From NCBI GenBank assembly GCA_964640655.1, contig CAZXFT010000003.1:1-64000 (forward strand): a stretch of 64,000 nucleotides of DNA. The letters are read 5' to 3'. Both the position numbers and the translations under genes were made by a program. Below are positions 8,458 to 17,145 of the stretch, in pieces. This stretch comes from BJGO01 sp964640655. GTDB taxonomy: Bacteria; Bacteroidota; Bacteroidia; Chitinophagales; UBA10324. Position 1 is the first letter of the stretch; each line of letters begins with the position of its first letter. The notes under the pieces are model-generated. The model saw only the letters and a program-made list of their open reading frames with translations, was not told the DNA's origin and ran no database searches.

Positions 8458-9774
8458 TTATTTGTTGTTGATGATTTCGCGGCCAATACTATTATAGTAG
8501 AAACCATATTCAGCAGGTGTTTCTAAATTAAAAACATTCCGACCGTCGAAGATTGCCTTGTGTTTCATGGAAAGAGAAAGCTTTTTGAAATCGGGAGTGC
8601 GAAACTCAGCCCACTCTGTAAGAATAGCCAAAGCGTCCACATCATTTGCAGCATCATAGGGGTCGCTGACAAATTGAATTCGTGATCCAAATATCTTTTT
8701 CACATTTTCCATGGCTTCGGGGTCATAGGCAATAACCGATGAACCTTCGTTCAGTAATGCTTCTATGATGTACAATGCAGGCGCTTCACGTATGTCGTCT
8801 GTGTTGGGTTTAAACGCAAGTCCCCAGACACCAATGGTTTTACCTTTGAGATTGCCATCGAAGTATTTTTTTATTTTTTCAAACAATACCATTTTTTGAA
8901 TGCTGTTAACTTGCATCACTGCATCTAGTATCCTAAACTGATATTGATTTTCCTGTGCTGTTTTATGAAGTGCCTGTACATCTTTCGGAAAACAGCTTCC
9001 GCCATAGCCGATTCCGGGAAATAAAAATCTTTTACCAATACGATTGTCGCTGCCTATGCCTTTGCGCACCATATCCACATTAGCACCAACACGCTCGCAC
9101 AGGTTGGCTATTTCGTTCATAAAGGAAATGCGTGTAGCCAGATAAGCATTTGCAGCGTATTTGGTCATTTCTGCACTACGCTCATCCATGTATATAATAG
9201 GATTACCCTGACGAACAAAAGGTTCATATAGTGTATCCAATTTCTTTCGTGCACGATTCGATGATGTTCCGATTACCACGCGGTCGGGTTTCATGAAGTC
9301 CTCAACAGCCACACCTTCGCGCAGAAATTCGGGATTACTTACAACATCGAAATCAACTTTGGCATTTTTTGCAATCGCAGCATGTACTTTTTCGGCAGTG
9401 CCAACAGGAACAGTACTTTTATCAATTATTACTTTGTAGTCATTGATAATCTTACCCAACTCATCTGCTACTCCAAGAATATATTTTAAATCGGCGCTGC
9501 CATCTTCACCGGGAGGAGTAGGCAGTGCAAGAAAAATGATTTCGGCATCCTGAATAGCATCATTCAGATTTGTGGTGAAATGGAGTCGATTGTGTTTTAC
9601 ATTTCTTTCAAAGAGTACATCTAGGTCAGGTTCGTAAATAGGTATTATACCTGCTTTCAGCGATTTCACTTTTTCTTCGTTAATGTCTACGCATGTAATG
9701 TGGTTGCCGGTTTCAGCGAAGCAAGTGCCAGTTACCAATCCAACATATCCTGTTCCTACAACTGCAATTTTCAT
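8458..9774 (-). CDS. ugd: UDP-glucose 6-dehydrogenase
   Basis: A 438-residue dehydrogenase producing UDP-glucuronate from UDP-glucose with two NAD. The N-terminal Rossmann motif is GTGYVGLVTG. STVPVGTAEKV and NPEFLREGVAVEDFMKPDRVVIG are typical of the UDPGDH family. The catalytic cysteine is in GYGGSCFPKDVQAL near residue 260, and the C-terminal domain contains GLAFKPNTDDIREAP. It sits 6 nt after the aminotransferase gene and 9 nt before UDP-xylose synthase. It is distinct from the HexNAc-type dehydrogenase at 5486-6781. Confidence 0.94.
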   Translation of the reverse strand: MKIAVVGTGYVGLVTGTCFAETGNHITCVDINEEKVKSLKAGIIPIYEPDLDVLFERNVKHNRLHFTTNLNDAIQDAEIIFLALPTPPGEDGSADLKYILGVADELGKIINDYKVIIDKSTVPVGTAEKVHAAIAKNAKVDFDVVSNPEFLREGVAVEDFMKPDRVVIGTSSNRARKKLDTLYEPFVRQGNPIIYMDERSAEMTKYAANAYLATRISFMNEIANLCERVGANVDMVRKGIGSDNRIGKRFLFPGIGYGGSCFPKDVQALHKTAQENQYQFRILDAVMQVNSIQKMVLFEKIKKYFDGNLKGKTIGVWGLAFKPNTDDIREAPALYIIEALLNEGSSVIAYDPEAMENVKKIFGSRIQFVSDPYDAANDVDALAILTEWAEFRTPDFKKLSLSMKHKAIFDGRNVFNLETPAEYGFYYNSIGREIINNK

Positions 9775-9780
9775 GTGAGT

Positions 9781-10911
9781 TTATTTTACAAATTCTAAAA
9801 TACTTGATGTAATAAATTCTAATTGATCAGGACTCATTTCGGTATGAATAGGTAATGATAATACACGAGGCGTCAGATACTCTGTGTTTGTTAATTTACC
9901 ACTGACCCTTCCGCGGTTATCAAAGGCTTTTTGTTTATGACAGGGTATAGGATAATACAACATCGTAGGTATGCCTTTATTTTTTAAAAACTCTATCAAT
10001 GCATCACGGTTGATTGATTCGTGAAGTATGATGGTATATTGATGATAAACATGCCTGGCAAAAGCAGCTCGATAAGGTGTAATGATTTTAGAATGACCCG
10101 CAAATGCCTTGTCATAATAATCAGCAACCGCACGACGGGCATCACAGTACTCATCGAGGTGTTTAAGCTTAACACGCAATATTGCCGCCTGTATGGTATC
10201 TAATCTGGAATTAATGCCTATGAGATCATGCTGATATCGAATTTTTTGTCCGTGAGAGGCAACCATTCTGCATTGAATGGCAAGTTCTTCACTATCTGTA
10301 AAGATGGCTCCGCCATCGCCATAGCATCCTAAATTCTTTGAAGGGAAAAACGAGGTTGTTCCAGCTAAAGCCATGGAGCCGGTTTTCTTTACTTTTCCAT
10401 TACTGAATGTAAGTGAACCACCTATTCCCTGTGCATTATCTTCCAATACGGGAATGTTGTATTCGGCAGCAATCTTTAGGATTTCTTCCATGTTAGCTGC
10501 TTGTCCGTATAGGTGAACGGGAACAATCAGTTTTGTTTTGGGAGTGATGGCTTGACGCAGTGCATCAATGTTTAATGTAAAAGTGTCACGATCTACATCA
10601 ATAAACACAGTTTCCAAACCCAACAATGCTGCGGCTTCAACGGTAGCAAAGTAGGTAAACGACGCTGACACAACCTCATCACCGGGTTTCAATCCCAATG
10701 CCATCATCACTATTTGCAAAGCATCGGTACCGTTAGCACAGGGGATACAATATTTGCTGCCATTGTATGCGGCCAATTCATCAGCAAACTCTTGCACCTG
10801 TTTTCCATTAATAAAAGCAGTAGCATCTATCACATCCTGTATAGCACTATCCACCTCGCTTTTTATTTTTTTGTACTGACCTTTCAGGTCAACCATTTCT
10901 ATTTTATTCAT
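9781..10911 (-). CDS. wbpE: DegT/DnrJ/EryC1 aminotransferase, WbpE-like
   Basis: A 376-residue PLP-dependent sugar aminotransferase. The PLP lysine is Lys192 in TSFFPSKNLGCYGDGGA. CANGTDALQIVMMALG, PVHLYGQ, LEDNAQGIGGS and NSRLDTIQAAIL closely follow WbpE/WlbC, which transfers an amino group to the 3-keto-UDP-GlcNAcA intermediate. An ATG seven codons upstream (10932) is rejected because it overlaps the -7 box. It is the first gene of the minus-strand unit with ugd and UDP-xylose synthase. The sugar substrate is inferred from similarity and from wbpD nearby. Confidence 0.87.
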   Translation of the reverse strand: MNKIEMVDLKGQYKKIKSEVDSAIQDVIDATAFINGKQVQEFADELAAYNGSKYCIPCANGTDALQIVMMALGLKPGDEVVSASFTYFATVEAAALLGLETVFIDVDRDTFTLNIDALRQAITPKTKLIVPVHLYGQAANMEEILKIAAEYNIPVLEDNAQGIGGSLTFSNGKVKKTGSMALAGTTSFFPSKNLGCYGDGGAIFTDSEELAIQCRMVASHGQKIRYQHDLIGINSRLDTIQAAILRVKLKHLDEYCDARRAVADYYDKAFAGHSKIITPYRAAFARHVYHQYTIILHESINRDALIEFLKNKGIPTMLYYPIPCHKQKAFDNRGRVSGKLTNTEYLTPRVLSLPIHTEMSPDQLEFITSSILEFVK

Positions 10912-10929
10912 CGTAAAAAATGAGCGCGG

Positions 10930-10937
10930 CAAATATA
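10930..10937 (-). promoter_or_regulatory. -7 box of the aminotransferase-ugd-uxs unit
   Basis: TATATTTG on the minus strand, 18 nt before the ATG at 10911. No clear TTG is seen at the expected upstream distance. The divergent plus-strand promoter at 10977-10984 lies about 40 bp away. Confidence 0.5.
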
Positions 10938-10976
10938 GTATAAATAGGTAGCGGCCTGTTTTGACCGAATACTTGT

Positions 10977-10984
10977 TAAGTTTG
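10977..10984 (+). promoter_or_regulatory. -7 box abutting the barrel-protein start
   Basis: TAAGTTTG matches TAnnTTTG exactly and ends 7 nt before the ATG at 10992, which predicts a near-leaderless mRNA for the barrel protein-waaA pair. Confidence 0.55.
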
Positions 10985-10991
10985 AAAACTG

Positions 10992-11735
10992 ATGAAAAAA
11001 TGGTTCTTCATTATGGTGTTGTGTACTGTCGAATTTGCACAGTCTCAATCGCTAAAAGACACCTCAATTGCCGGTACATTAATAGCAGGAAATTTTGGAG
11101 CATACCTTTCAGCAGGAGATTTGGCTGACAGATTTGGTGCCTGCAGCAGCATAGGTGGTACTATTTATCGAAAAACACAATCCAACTTTTTTTTTGGACT
11201 CGGGAGCGATTTTGTATATGGTCGCAATGTTAAGGAAGATGCTTTCTTGGATTCAATAAGTTCAGGAAACGACTTCGTTGGTTATACCGGCACTATTGCA
11301 GATGTAGCTTTATATCAGCGGGGATATGTTGTTTATGCAACTGTCGGGAAATTGCTGCCTATGAAAAAAGTCAATCCCAATTCCGGAATACTCTTGAATG
11401 CCGGCTTGGGTTTTATGCAACATAAGATTCGCATTGTTGACCTTGATGAGGTGTTATTGCAGTTTAACGAAGAATATAAAAAAGGATATGATCGTTTAAG
11501 CAATGGATTTATGTTGTGTCAGTCGGTTCAGTTTTTGAATTTAGATGCCAGGCACAGAGTAAATTTTAAGATTGGTTTAGACTTAAAACAGGCATTCACA
11601 CGTAATCGCAGAACATGGAATTTTGACGAACGCCGTCAGGACAATAAGCTTCGCTTTGATATGATGATTGGCCTCAGCGGGTCGTGGATACTTCCATTCT
11701 ATAGTAAGAACGAAGAGCGGTTATATTTCTATTAA
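10992..11735 (+). CDS. Predicted outer-membrane beta-barrel protein of unknown function
   Basis: A 247-residue protein with a signal peptide (MKKWFFIMVLCTVEFAQS). The rest has alternating hydrophobic/aromatic strands and glycine-rich turns, such as GAYLSAGDLADRFG, FFFGLGSDFVYG, GILLNAGLGFMQHKI and MMIGLSGSWILPFY. This pattern is typical of a small outer-membrane barrel. I do not recognise a named family. Its stop overlaps the waaA start by one base (TAATG), so the two are co-translated. The link to lipid A-Kdo assembly suggests an envelope role, but no function can be assigned. Confidence 0.75.
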   Translation: MKKWFFIMVLCTVEFAQSQSLKDTSIAGTLIAGNFGAYLSAGDLADRFGACSSIGGTIYRKTQSNFFFGLGSDFVYGRNVKEDAFLDSISSGNDFVGYTGTIADVALYQRGYVVYATVGKLLPMKKVNPNSGILLNAGLGFMQHKIRIVDLDEVLLQFNEEYKKGYDRLSNGFMLCQSVQFLNLDARHRVNFKIGLDLKQAFTRNRRTWNFDERRQDNKLRFDMMIGLSGSWILPFYSKNEERLYFY

Positions 11736-12970
11736 TGTTATTTCTGTACAACTTATCCATTCTGTTTTATGGCTTAGCCATTCGTGTGGCATCACTCTAT
11801 TCAACAAAAGCAAGATTATGGATTAGTGGAAGAAAAGGATTGTTCCATCAACTTGAAAATTCACTGGCAACCAATAATAAACCATTGATCTGGATACACT
11901 GTGCGTCAGTTGGAGAGTTTGAGCAAGGCCGGCCTCTGATAGAGCAATTGCGCAGGCAGCATCCACAATATAAGCTGCTGCTTACATTCTTTTCTCCTTC
12001 CGGTTTTGAATTAAGGAAAAATTATTCCGGTGCTGACTATGTATATTATTTGCCATTGGACACTTTAAAGAATGCTCAGCGTTTTTTAGATATTGTCAGT
12101 CCTAAGTTGGTTGTTTTTGTCAAGTACGAATACTGGTTAAATTATTTAGCAGAATGCAAGACGCGAGGTATTCCTCACATAATGGTTTCGGCTATCTTCA
12201 GACCTTCACAAATTTTCTTTAAGAGTTATGGCTCTCTCTTTCTAAAAGCGCTAAGGGGTTTTAATCAATTGTTTGTTCAGGACGAACAAAGCAGACAACT
12301 TTTGAATCGATACAGTATCAATCAGGTAACCGTTGCCGGCGACACGCGCTTCGATCGAGTACTGGAGGTATCTGTCCAGAACACAGAGATTCCTTTTATC
12401 TCTAATTTCATTTCCGGTCATCGGTGCTTCATCGCAGGCAGTACCTGGCCAGATGATGAAAAAATAATACAACAGGCTATACATTCGATAAATGATTTGA
12501 AATGTGTTATTGTTCCACACGAAATTGATACAGAACATATACAAGAAATACTCAGACTTTTTCCTGACTCAATAGCATATACTCGGGTAAAGAATGAAAG
12601 TGACTTAAATGAAAAACAAACTTTAGTGCTGGATAAAATTGGACTCTTGTCTTCTCTGTATCGATACGCCGATTTGGTATATGTAGGAGGTGGATTTGGT
12701 AAAGGAATTCATAATGTTCTCGAAGCTGCTGTATATGGCAAGCCTGTAATTTTTGGGCCGCGCTACCAGAAATTTAAAGAATCTGTTGATCTTTTAAAGC
12801 TTGGTGGAGCAGTAACAATTAACAACCAGAGTGACTTGACGCATATATTGAAATTGTTGCTTGAGCATGAAAATACTCGATTGAATAAAGGCTTGATTAG
12901 TAAAAAGTATGTTGAAGAAAGTGGAGGAGCAACAGAGAAGATTCTGAAAGAAGTATATGCCTTTCTCTAA
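11735..12970 (+). CDS. waaA: 3-deoxy-D-manno-octulosonic acid (Kdo) transferase
   Basis: A 411-residue GT30 glycosyltransferase that adds Kdo from CMP-Kdo to the lipid A precursor on the inner face of the cytoplasmic membrane. A hydrophobic N-terminal anchor precedes the conserved WIHCASVGEFEQGRPLIEQL with the catalytic-base Glu. LLTFFSPSGFE, FVKYEYWLNYL, AGSTWPDDE and YVGGGFGKGIHNVLEAAVYGKPVIFGP follow and are typical of WaaA. It is coupled to the upstream barrel gene through TAATG. The number of Kdo residues added cannot be predicted. Confidence 0.94.
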   Translation: MLFLYNLSILFYGLAIRVASLYSTKARLWISGRKGLFHQLENSLATNNKPLIWIHCASVGEFEQGRPLIEQLRRQHPQYKLLLTFFSPSGFELRKNYSGADYVYYLPLDTLKNAQRFLDIVSPKLVVFVKYEYWLNYLAECKTRGIPHIMVSAIFRPSQIFFKSYGSLFLKALRGFNQLFVQDEQSRQLLNRYSINQVTVAGDTRFDRVLEVSVQNTEIPFISNFISGHRCFIAGSTWPDDEKIIQQAIHSINDLKCVIVPHEIDTEHIQEILRLFPDSIAYTRVKNESDLNEKQTLVLDKIGLLSSLYRYADLVYVGGGFGKGIHNVLEAAVYGKPVIFGPRYQKFKESVDLLKLGGAVTINNQSDLTHILKLLLEHENTRLNKGLISKKYVEESGGATEKILKEVYAFL

Positions 12971-12975
12971 AACAC

Positions 12976-13737
12976 TTAAGCGATATAACGACGCTGAATC
13001 AATGTTTTGAATTCTGTAACCATTTCATTGGCATCGCTCCAGTTGAGTTTAGGTTGCAAATATGTATTCATATAATGTTTTGCAGTTTCAATCGTGTCGC
13101 AGGTGTTTAAATAATTTATAGCTTCATCATATAATCCTGCATCGTTGCCAAACAAAAAGTTGATATATGAAAATCTTTTGTTCAAACTAATAAAGGTCTT
13201 TAAATCTTTAATAGGCAACAATTGCATTTTGGCTGCTATATCCTTTTCATCGCGTTTGAAATTTTCATTTAGCGAAGGTTTATCGGCAGCAGTTTTTATT
13301 TTGATGGTGTCAGAAAGACTTCTCTTACCGCTGCTGAATTTGAATGATGCATTCAATTCTGCTCCGGTTTTTGGGGCATCTATTTTCGCTCCGGCATCAT
13401 TTACATTTGATGGCGGAGGGGGAGGTGTAGGCGGAACAGGAGGTTGTTGATAGGCAGGATTTGGTGGTAGTGGTGCTAGAGGATAATTTACCGGATAATT
13501 TTGAGGAGGATGGTGTGGATATGGTGCTGAGGGGTCAGGAGCAGGATATCCCGTTGCAGGATACTGTGGCATACTTACCGGAAGTCCTAATACCAATTCA
13601 TACAACTCGCGGACATAGTTTACCAATAAGTCCTTATCAACCTTACTCACAACACCACCATTTTGAGAAATGGAATGTTGTAAATAATTGATTTTCTCAA
13701 CAAGAACAGCAATCTTGGTATGAATGTTAATGTCCAT
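12976..13737 (-). CDS. Conserved Bacteroidota-type protein with proline-rich linker, unknown function
   Basis: A protein of about 253 residues with three parts. There is an N-terminal helical segment (DINIHTKIAVLVEKINYLQ). A proline/tyrosine-rich low-complexity linker follows at roughly residues 55-115, with repeats such as YPAPDPSAPYPHHPPQ and PPVPPTPPPPP. A helical C-terminal domain contains LNENFKRDEKDIAAKMQ, IKDLKTFISLNKRFSYINFLFG and LNWSDANEMVTEFKTLIQRRY. The C-terminal domain recalls hypothetical proteins common in Bacteroidota; I know no function. An ATG at 13752 falls inside the -7 box, so 13737 is the likelier start. No signal peptide, so probably cytoplasmic. Confidence 0.72.
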   Translation of the reverse strand: MDINIHTKIAVLVEKINYLQHSISQNGGVVSKVDKDLLVNYVRELYELVLGLPVSMPQYPATGYPAPDPSAPYPHHPPQNYPVNYPLAPLPPNPAYQQPPVPPTPPPPPSNVNDAGAKIDAPKTGAELNASFKFSSGKRSLSDTIKIKTAADKPSLNENFKRDEKDIAAKMQLLPIKDLKTFISLNKRFSYINFLFGNDAGLYDEAINYLNTCDTIETAKHYMNTYLQPKLNWSDANEMVTEFKTLIQRRYIA

Positions 13738-13749
13738 AATATGTGTTGC

Positions 13750-13757
13750 CAAAGTTA
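13750..13757 (-). promoter_or_regulatory. -7 box of the proline-rich protein gene
   Basis: TAACTTTG on the minus strand is an exact TAnnTTTG match, 12 nt before the ATG at 13737. It covers the alternative upstream ATG (13752) and so decides the start. Confidence 0.5.
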
Positions 13758-13850
13758 AACTCTAAAACGCGATCTATTGCTATTTATTCGACGAATGATG
13801 CACATCGGAGTTTATTCTGATCTTTTCATCGGCACATTTAGCTGCAAAGT

Positions 13851-13858
13851 TATATTTG
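13851..13858 (+). promoter_or_regulatory. -7 box upstream of tdk
   Basis: TATATTTG is an exact match, with 59 nt between the box and the tdk ATG. No clear -33 TTG at a 19-21 nt distance. Confidence 0.45.
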
Positions 13859-13917
13859 CCGCTATTCATCAAACAATGATTAATAGTTAACGAATCAAAC
13901 TACTAAAGCCAACTGAT

Positions 13918-14499
13918 ATGTTTTTAGAACCTTACGAAAAACCTCACCGCAATGGATGGATAGAAGTGGTTTGCGGGTGTATGTTTTCCGGTAAAACCGA
14001 AGAACTGATACGCCGAATGAAACGAGCAAAAATTGCCAATCAAAAGGTTGGCATTTTCAAGCCAATGCTTGATACTCGCTATCACGAGGTAAAAATTGTT
14101 TCGCACGACGAGAACAGCATACACTCAACACCGGTAAAACATTCCGGCGATATACCGGTGTTGGTTGCTGACACTGAAGTAGTAGGTATAGATGAAGCAC
14201 AATTTTTTGATGATGCACTACCTCAGGTCTGTGAAGAGTTGGCTAACCGTGGTATTCGAGTAATCATTGCCGGTCTGGATATGGATTTTGCAGCCAAGCC
14301 TTTTGGACCTATGCCTCAACTGCTTGCAAGTGCAGAATACATTACTAAGGTACATGCCATTTGTGTACGTTGTGGCAATCTGGCTTCTTACTCTTACCGT
14401 TTATCCGATATTGATTCCACAGTATTGCTGGGTGCCAAAAATGAATACGAGCCTCGTTGTCGCAAGTGCTTTAATGAAGGAATGAAAAGTAAATCATAA
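13918..14499 (+). CDS. tdk: Thymidine kinase
   Basis: A 193-residue type II thymidine kinase phosphorylating thymidine to dTMP in the salvage pathway. The P-loop is GCMFSGKTEELIRR, the Walker B-like stretch is VVGIDEAQFFDD, and the lid region has AGLDMDFAAKPFGPM. Two cysteine pairs, CVRCGN and CRKC, form the structural zinc site. Length and order fit the family. It is a single gene that converges on the TonB-dependent receptor. Confidence 0.95.
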   Translation: MFLEPYEKPHRNGWIEVVCGCMFSGKTEELIRRMKRAKIANQKVGIFKPMLDTRYHEVKIVSHDENSIHSTPVKHSGDIPVLVADTEVVGIDEAQFFDDALPQVCEELANRGIRVIIAGLDMDFAAKPFGPMPQLLASAEYITKVHAICVRCGNLASYSYRLSDIDSTVLLGAKNEYEPRCRKCFNEGMKSKS

Positions 14500-14533
14500 T
14501 ACTATATTCTTCGCAGCATTAACGGACGACGAA

Positions 14534-14554
14534 ATACTGATTAATTAACAGTAT
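14534..14554. repeat. AT-rich inverted repeat between convergent tdk and receptor genes
   Basis: ATACTG and CAGTAT arms flank an AT-rich centre that is itself palindromic (TTAATTAA). Its place between convergent 3' ends would suit a transcription end on both strands, but the stem is weak and there is no long T-run. Confidence 0.3.
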
Positions 14555-14610
14555 ATATGGTGTTCTGATTTGCCAGAGTCACTTTAACCCAGAATGATAT
14601 TTGATTGCTA

Positions 14611-16848
14611 TTAAAACTCAGCCTTCAATCCAACATTAAAACTCAATGGTATGTTGGGTCTGTAACCCTGAGGAATGTTAGCTACTATGGCTTTACTGTT
14701 AGTCAAATTGTTGATTGAGGTAAATGCAGTGAAAGTATTATTGAGCTTGAAGTTGGCAGAAAAATCCATGATCAGAAATGCTGCTAATGCATTTACATCG
14801 GCTAGGCTGACTTCAGATGAAGGTAATTTAATTTCATCCTGACCCGGCATTACTCTGGTTGCGCCTACATATCGTACTGAAAGAGTAGTATTGAATCGTT
14901 TATAGCCAAGCCCCATATTACCACTAATTAGATGAGGAGTAAGAAAAGGAATGAAATCGTCCTGGTTTATAGTTCCTGTTCCCCAGTCTCCACCGGCATT
15001 AACAAAAGTTTCGCGAAAACGCGCTGATGTGTATGTGTATGCTAGTGATAACGGAAGACTCCACTCAGATGTAGTAGATTTTTGAAGTACATCATAACCT
15101 AAACTCACTTCAAGACCTTGAATGCGTGCATTTCCTGCGTTAAACATATCGCCGGTACCAGCACCACCTCCTGATACATTATCCGAACCTAAAATATTTT
15201 TGTATTCATTAATAAATCCGGATACCTGAAAATGAGTATTCCCATTTTCCAAGCGATATCCCAACTCATAGTTGGTTGAAGACTCCTGCTTGGCCTGTCC
15301 TGTGGTTGAGGTAACAGAAGGCATTCCGGGTGGAGAAAACCCTTTATGTATGCCAGCAAACACATTCATTTCTTTATTAATGGTATAATTGATTCCAATG
15401 CCGGGTAACCATACCGAAATTTCATTGGATGCTGTTTTCAGAGCACTCCCCAATCGTGCATTATCGGCGTTACCAAAGTTTTGAAAGTCAAAAAATATTT
15501 TTTCATACCTGATGCCGGGGCTCAACTTAAAACCTTTGAACTCAATATCATAATTGAGATAAGTTGCCAAACTTTCGGCCCCTCTGATTTGATTTTCAGA
15601 ATTTCCTTTTACTCCGGCTCCGGTCAAAACCATTGTTCCATTCAACATACTATATGTAGATAGGGTTGCAAATCTGTCTGCTTCATCGGTATGATAGCGT
15701 GTACCAAACTGTATTTTATGACGCACCTGTTGGGTGCTGAAGTAATAATTGGCATTGAACTGAACACCTCTTGATAGATAAGTTCTTGCAGCACTTTGAT
15801 ATTCGATGCTGCCATCGGATTGGCCTGTCATTATTTTGTATGCAGTATCATTTCCTGCGGGATTGCTTAAAATTGTACTTATGCTCTCTCCGCCAAATTT
15901 GTTGGCTCTTGACCAATCTCTGAACGTATTGGAATAATAAGCGCTGGCATTGACATATAACCCTTTAAACGGTTGAACAGAATAATTCACTGAAATATGC
16001 TGATGGTTTAAATCCAGTATATCTTTTTGAGTTCCGGCATAGCGTCGTAAAGGATTCTCTTGATAGTCTTCGTAAGTAAGACCCAAATAAGTTTCATTCC
16101 CTTCTTCAGTGGTGTTCACAAATTTGAGTGTAACTGATTGAGGTACTTTGGAATCTTTAATACTGTGCCAGCGAAGCTTACCCATCACATCTCTGCGGTC
16201 AAATCCGGTGTTGCCGCCAAAATCCAACTGCTTAAAGCCTTGGCTCGCCAGTCTGTTTACTTCAAATACATAATCAAAATCCTTACCGCTGTTGCCAACC
16301 CATATTCTTTGTTGGTTGGTGTTAAAGCTACCATAGGTTAAACGAGCATTAGCTCTGAAACTTTCCGGTATAGCTGTTGATATTAAATTCAATGCACCGC
16401 CAATCGTATATGGTCCATATTTGATCTGACTGCTGCCTTTCAGGATTTCTACCCCCTGCATACGGGCAAATGTGGGAAAGTAATATGCCGATGGATCGGC
16501 ATATGGTGCCGGTGCTATTAAGATACCGTCTTCCATCAGGGTAATTTTTGTACATCTGTTTACCGGAGTTCCGCGCAAACCAATGTTAGGCCTCAGGCCA
16601 AAGCCTTCCTCATCTCTGATGTTGACACCCGGTATCATCCTGAGCACATGGTTTACATTGGTTTGATTCAGCTTTTCCAGTTGACGTATGCCAATGAATA
16701 GTCCGGCTCCGGGAAGCGATTTACCTTTGTTTCCAATAATGGTGACCCCTTCGAGGTCATTTCTTTTAACTGTATCTTCAACAGGTAATTGTTGTGCGGC
16801 AACCAGTAATCCAAGCAAGCAAAAGGGTATAGTGAGTAGTTTTTTCAA
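14611..16848 (-). CDS. TonB-dependent outer-membrane receptor, FecA-like
   Basis: A 745-residue receptor with a signal peptide (MKKLLTIPFCLLGLLVAAQQ). The plug domain (about residues 33-160) contains VNHVLRMIPGVNIRDEEGFG, IGLRGTPVNRCTKITLMEDG and VEILKGSSQIKYGP. A long 22-strand-type barrel follows, ending in NIPLSFNVGLKAEF with a terminal Phe. Plug motifs resemble FecA-like siderophore/ferric citrate receptors, but no ligand can be assigned. There is no N-terminal signalling domain. The start codon is TTG at 16848: the frame closes upstream at 16876-16878 with no ATG between. It is divergent from the histidine kinase. Confidence 0.88.
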   Translation of the reverse strand: MKKLLTIPFCLLGLLVAAQQLPVEDTVKRNDLEGVTIIGNKGKSLPGAGLFIGIRQLEKLNQTNVNHVLRMIPGVNIRDEEGFGLRPNIGLRGTPVNRCTKITLMEDGILIAPAPYADPSAYYFPTFARMQGVEILKGSSQIKYGPYTIGGALNLISTAIPESFRANARLTYGSFNTNQQRIWVGNSGKDFDYVFEVNRLASQGFKQLDFGGNTGFDRRDVMGKLRWHSIKDSKVPQSVTLKFVNTTEEGNETYLGLTYEDYQENPLRRYAGTQKDILDLNHQHISVNYSVQPFKGLYVNASAYYSNTFRDWSRANKFGGESISTILSNPAGNDTAYKIMTGQSDGSIEYQSAARTYLSRGVQFNANYYFSTQQVRHKIQFGTRYHTDEADRFATLSTYSMLNGTMVLTGAGVKGNSENQIRGAESLATYLNYDIEFKGFKLSPGIRYEKIFFDFQNFGNADNARLGSALKTASNEISVWLPGIGINYTINKEMNVFAGIHKGFSPPGMPSVTSTTGQAKQESSTNYELGYRLENGNTHFQVSGFINEYKNILGSDNVSGGGAGTGDMFNAGNARIQGLEVSLGYDVLQKSTTSEWSLPLSLAYTYTSARFRETFVNAGGDWGTGTINQDDFIPFLTPHLISGNMGLGYKRFNTTLSVRYVGATRVMPGQDEIKLPSSEVSLADVNALAAFLIMDFSANFKLNNTFTAFTSINNLTNSKAIVANIPQGYRPNIPLSFNVGLKAEF

Positions 16849-16957
16849 GGAATATCTATTTAGACAGATTATAAATTAGGCCGCAAATATGTAGAATTAA
16901 TCTAAATAAGAAAGTGAGATTTATCAGTTTTTCAAATTATCATAGCGACACACCGTG

Positions 16958-16981
16958 TAATCATTGCTAATGAAATGATTA
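16958..16981. repeat. Perfect inverted repeat between receptor and kinase genes
   Basis: TAATCATT and AATGATTA form perfect 8-bp arms around an 8-nt spacer, in the 293-bp divergent region. It could be an operator for either gene; no protein can be named. Confidence 0.35.
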
Positions 16982-17076
16982 GATAAATAATTTCACTATT
17001 TAAAACTTGATTTCATGATTACTTTAACAGAATAGTCTTATTTAGATTTTAGTATTCAGGAAATAGGAGATTCGCA

Positions 17077-17145
17077 ATGGATGATATTATTGCAGTTACG
17101 ATGATTTTTTTGATGTTGCTCTTAATGAAAATCTATACAATTTGA
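17077..17145 (+). CDS. Possible 22-residue hydrophobic small protein overlapping the kinase start
   Basis: An ATG at 17077 opens a 22-codon frame, MDDIIAVTMIFLMLLLMKIY then two more residues. It ends with TGA at 17143-17145, overlapping the TTG start of the kinase (17142-17144). The product would be a single membrane helix with an acidic N-terminus and a Lys near the C-terminus. The overlap could couple translation into the kinase. Chance is a real alternative given its size and the AT-rich context. Confidence 0.25.
   Translation: MDDIIAVTMIFLMLLLMKIYTI

Noticed and set aside
10911..10932. Longer N-terminus for the WbpE-like aminotransferase
   Set aside because: The extra residues overlap the TATATTTG promoter box and are not family-like; MNKIEMVDLKGQY is the normal start.
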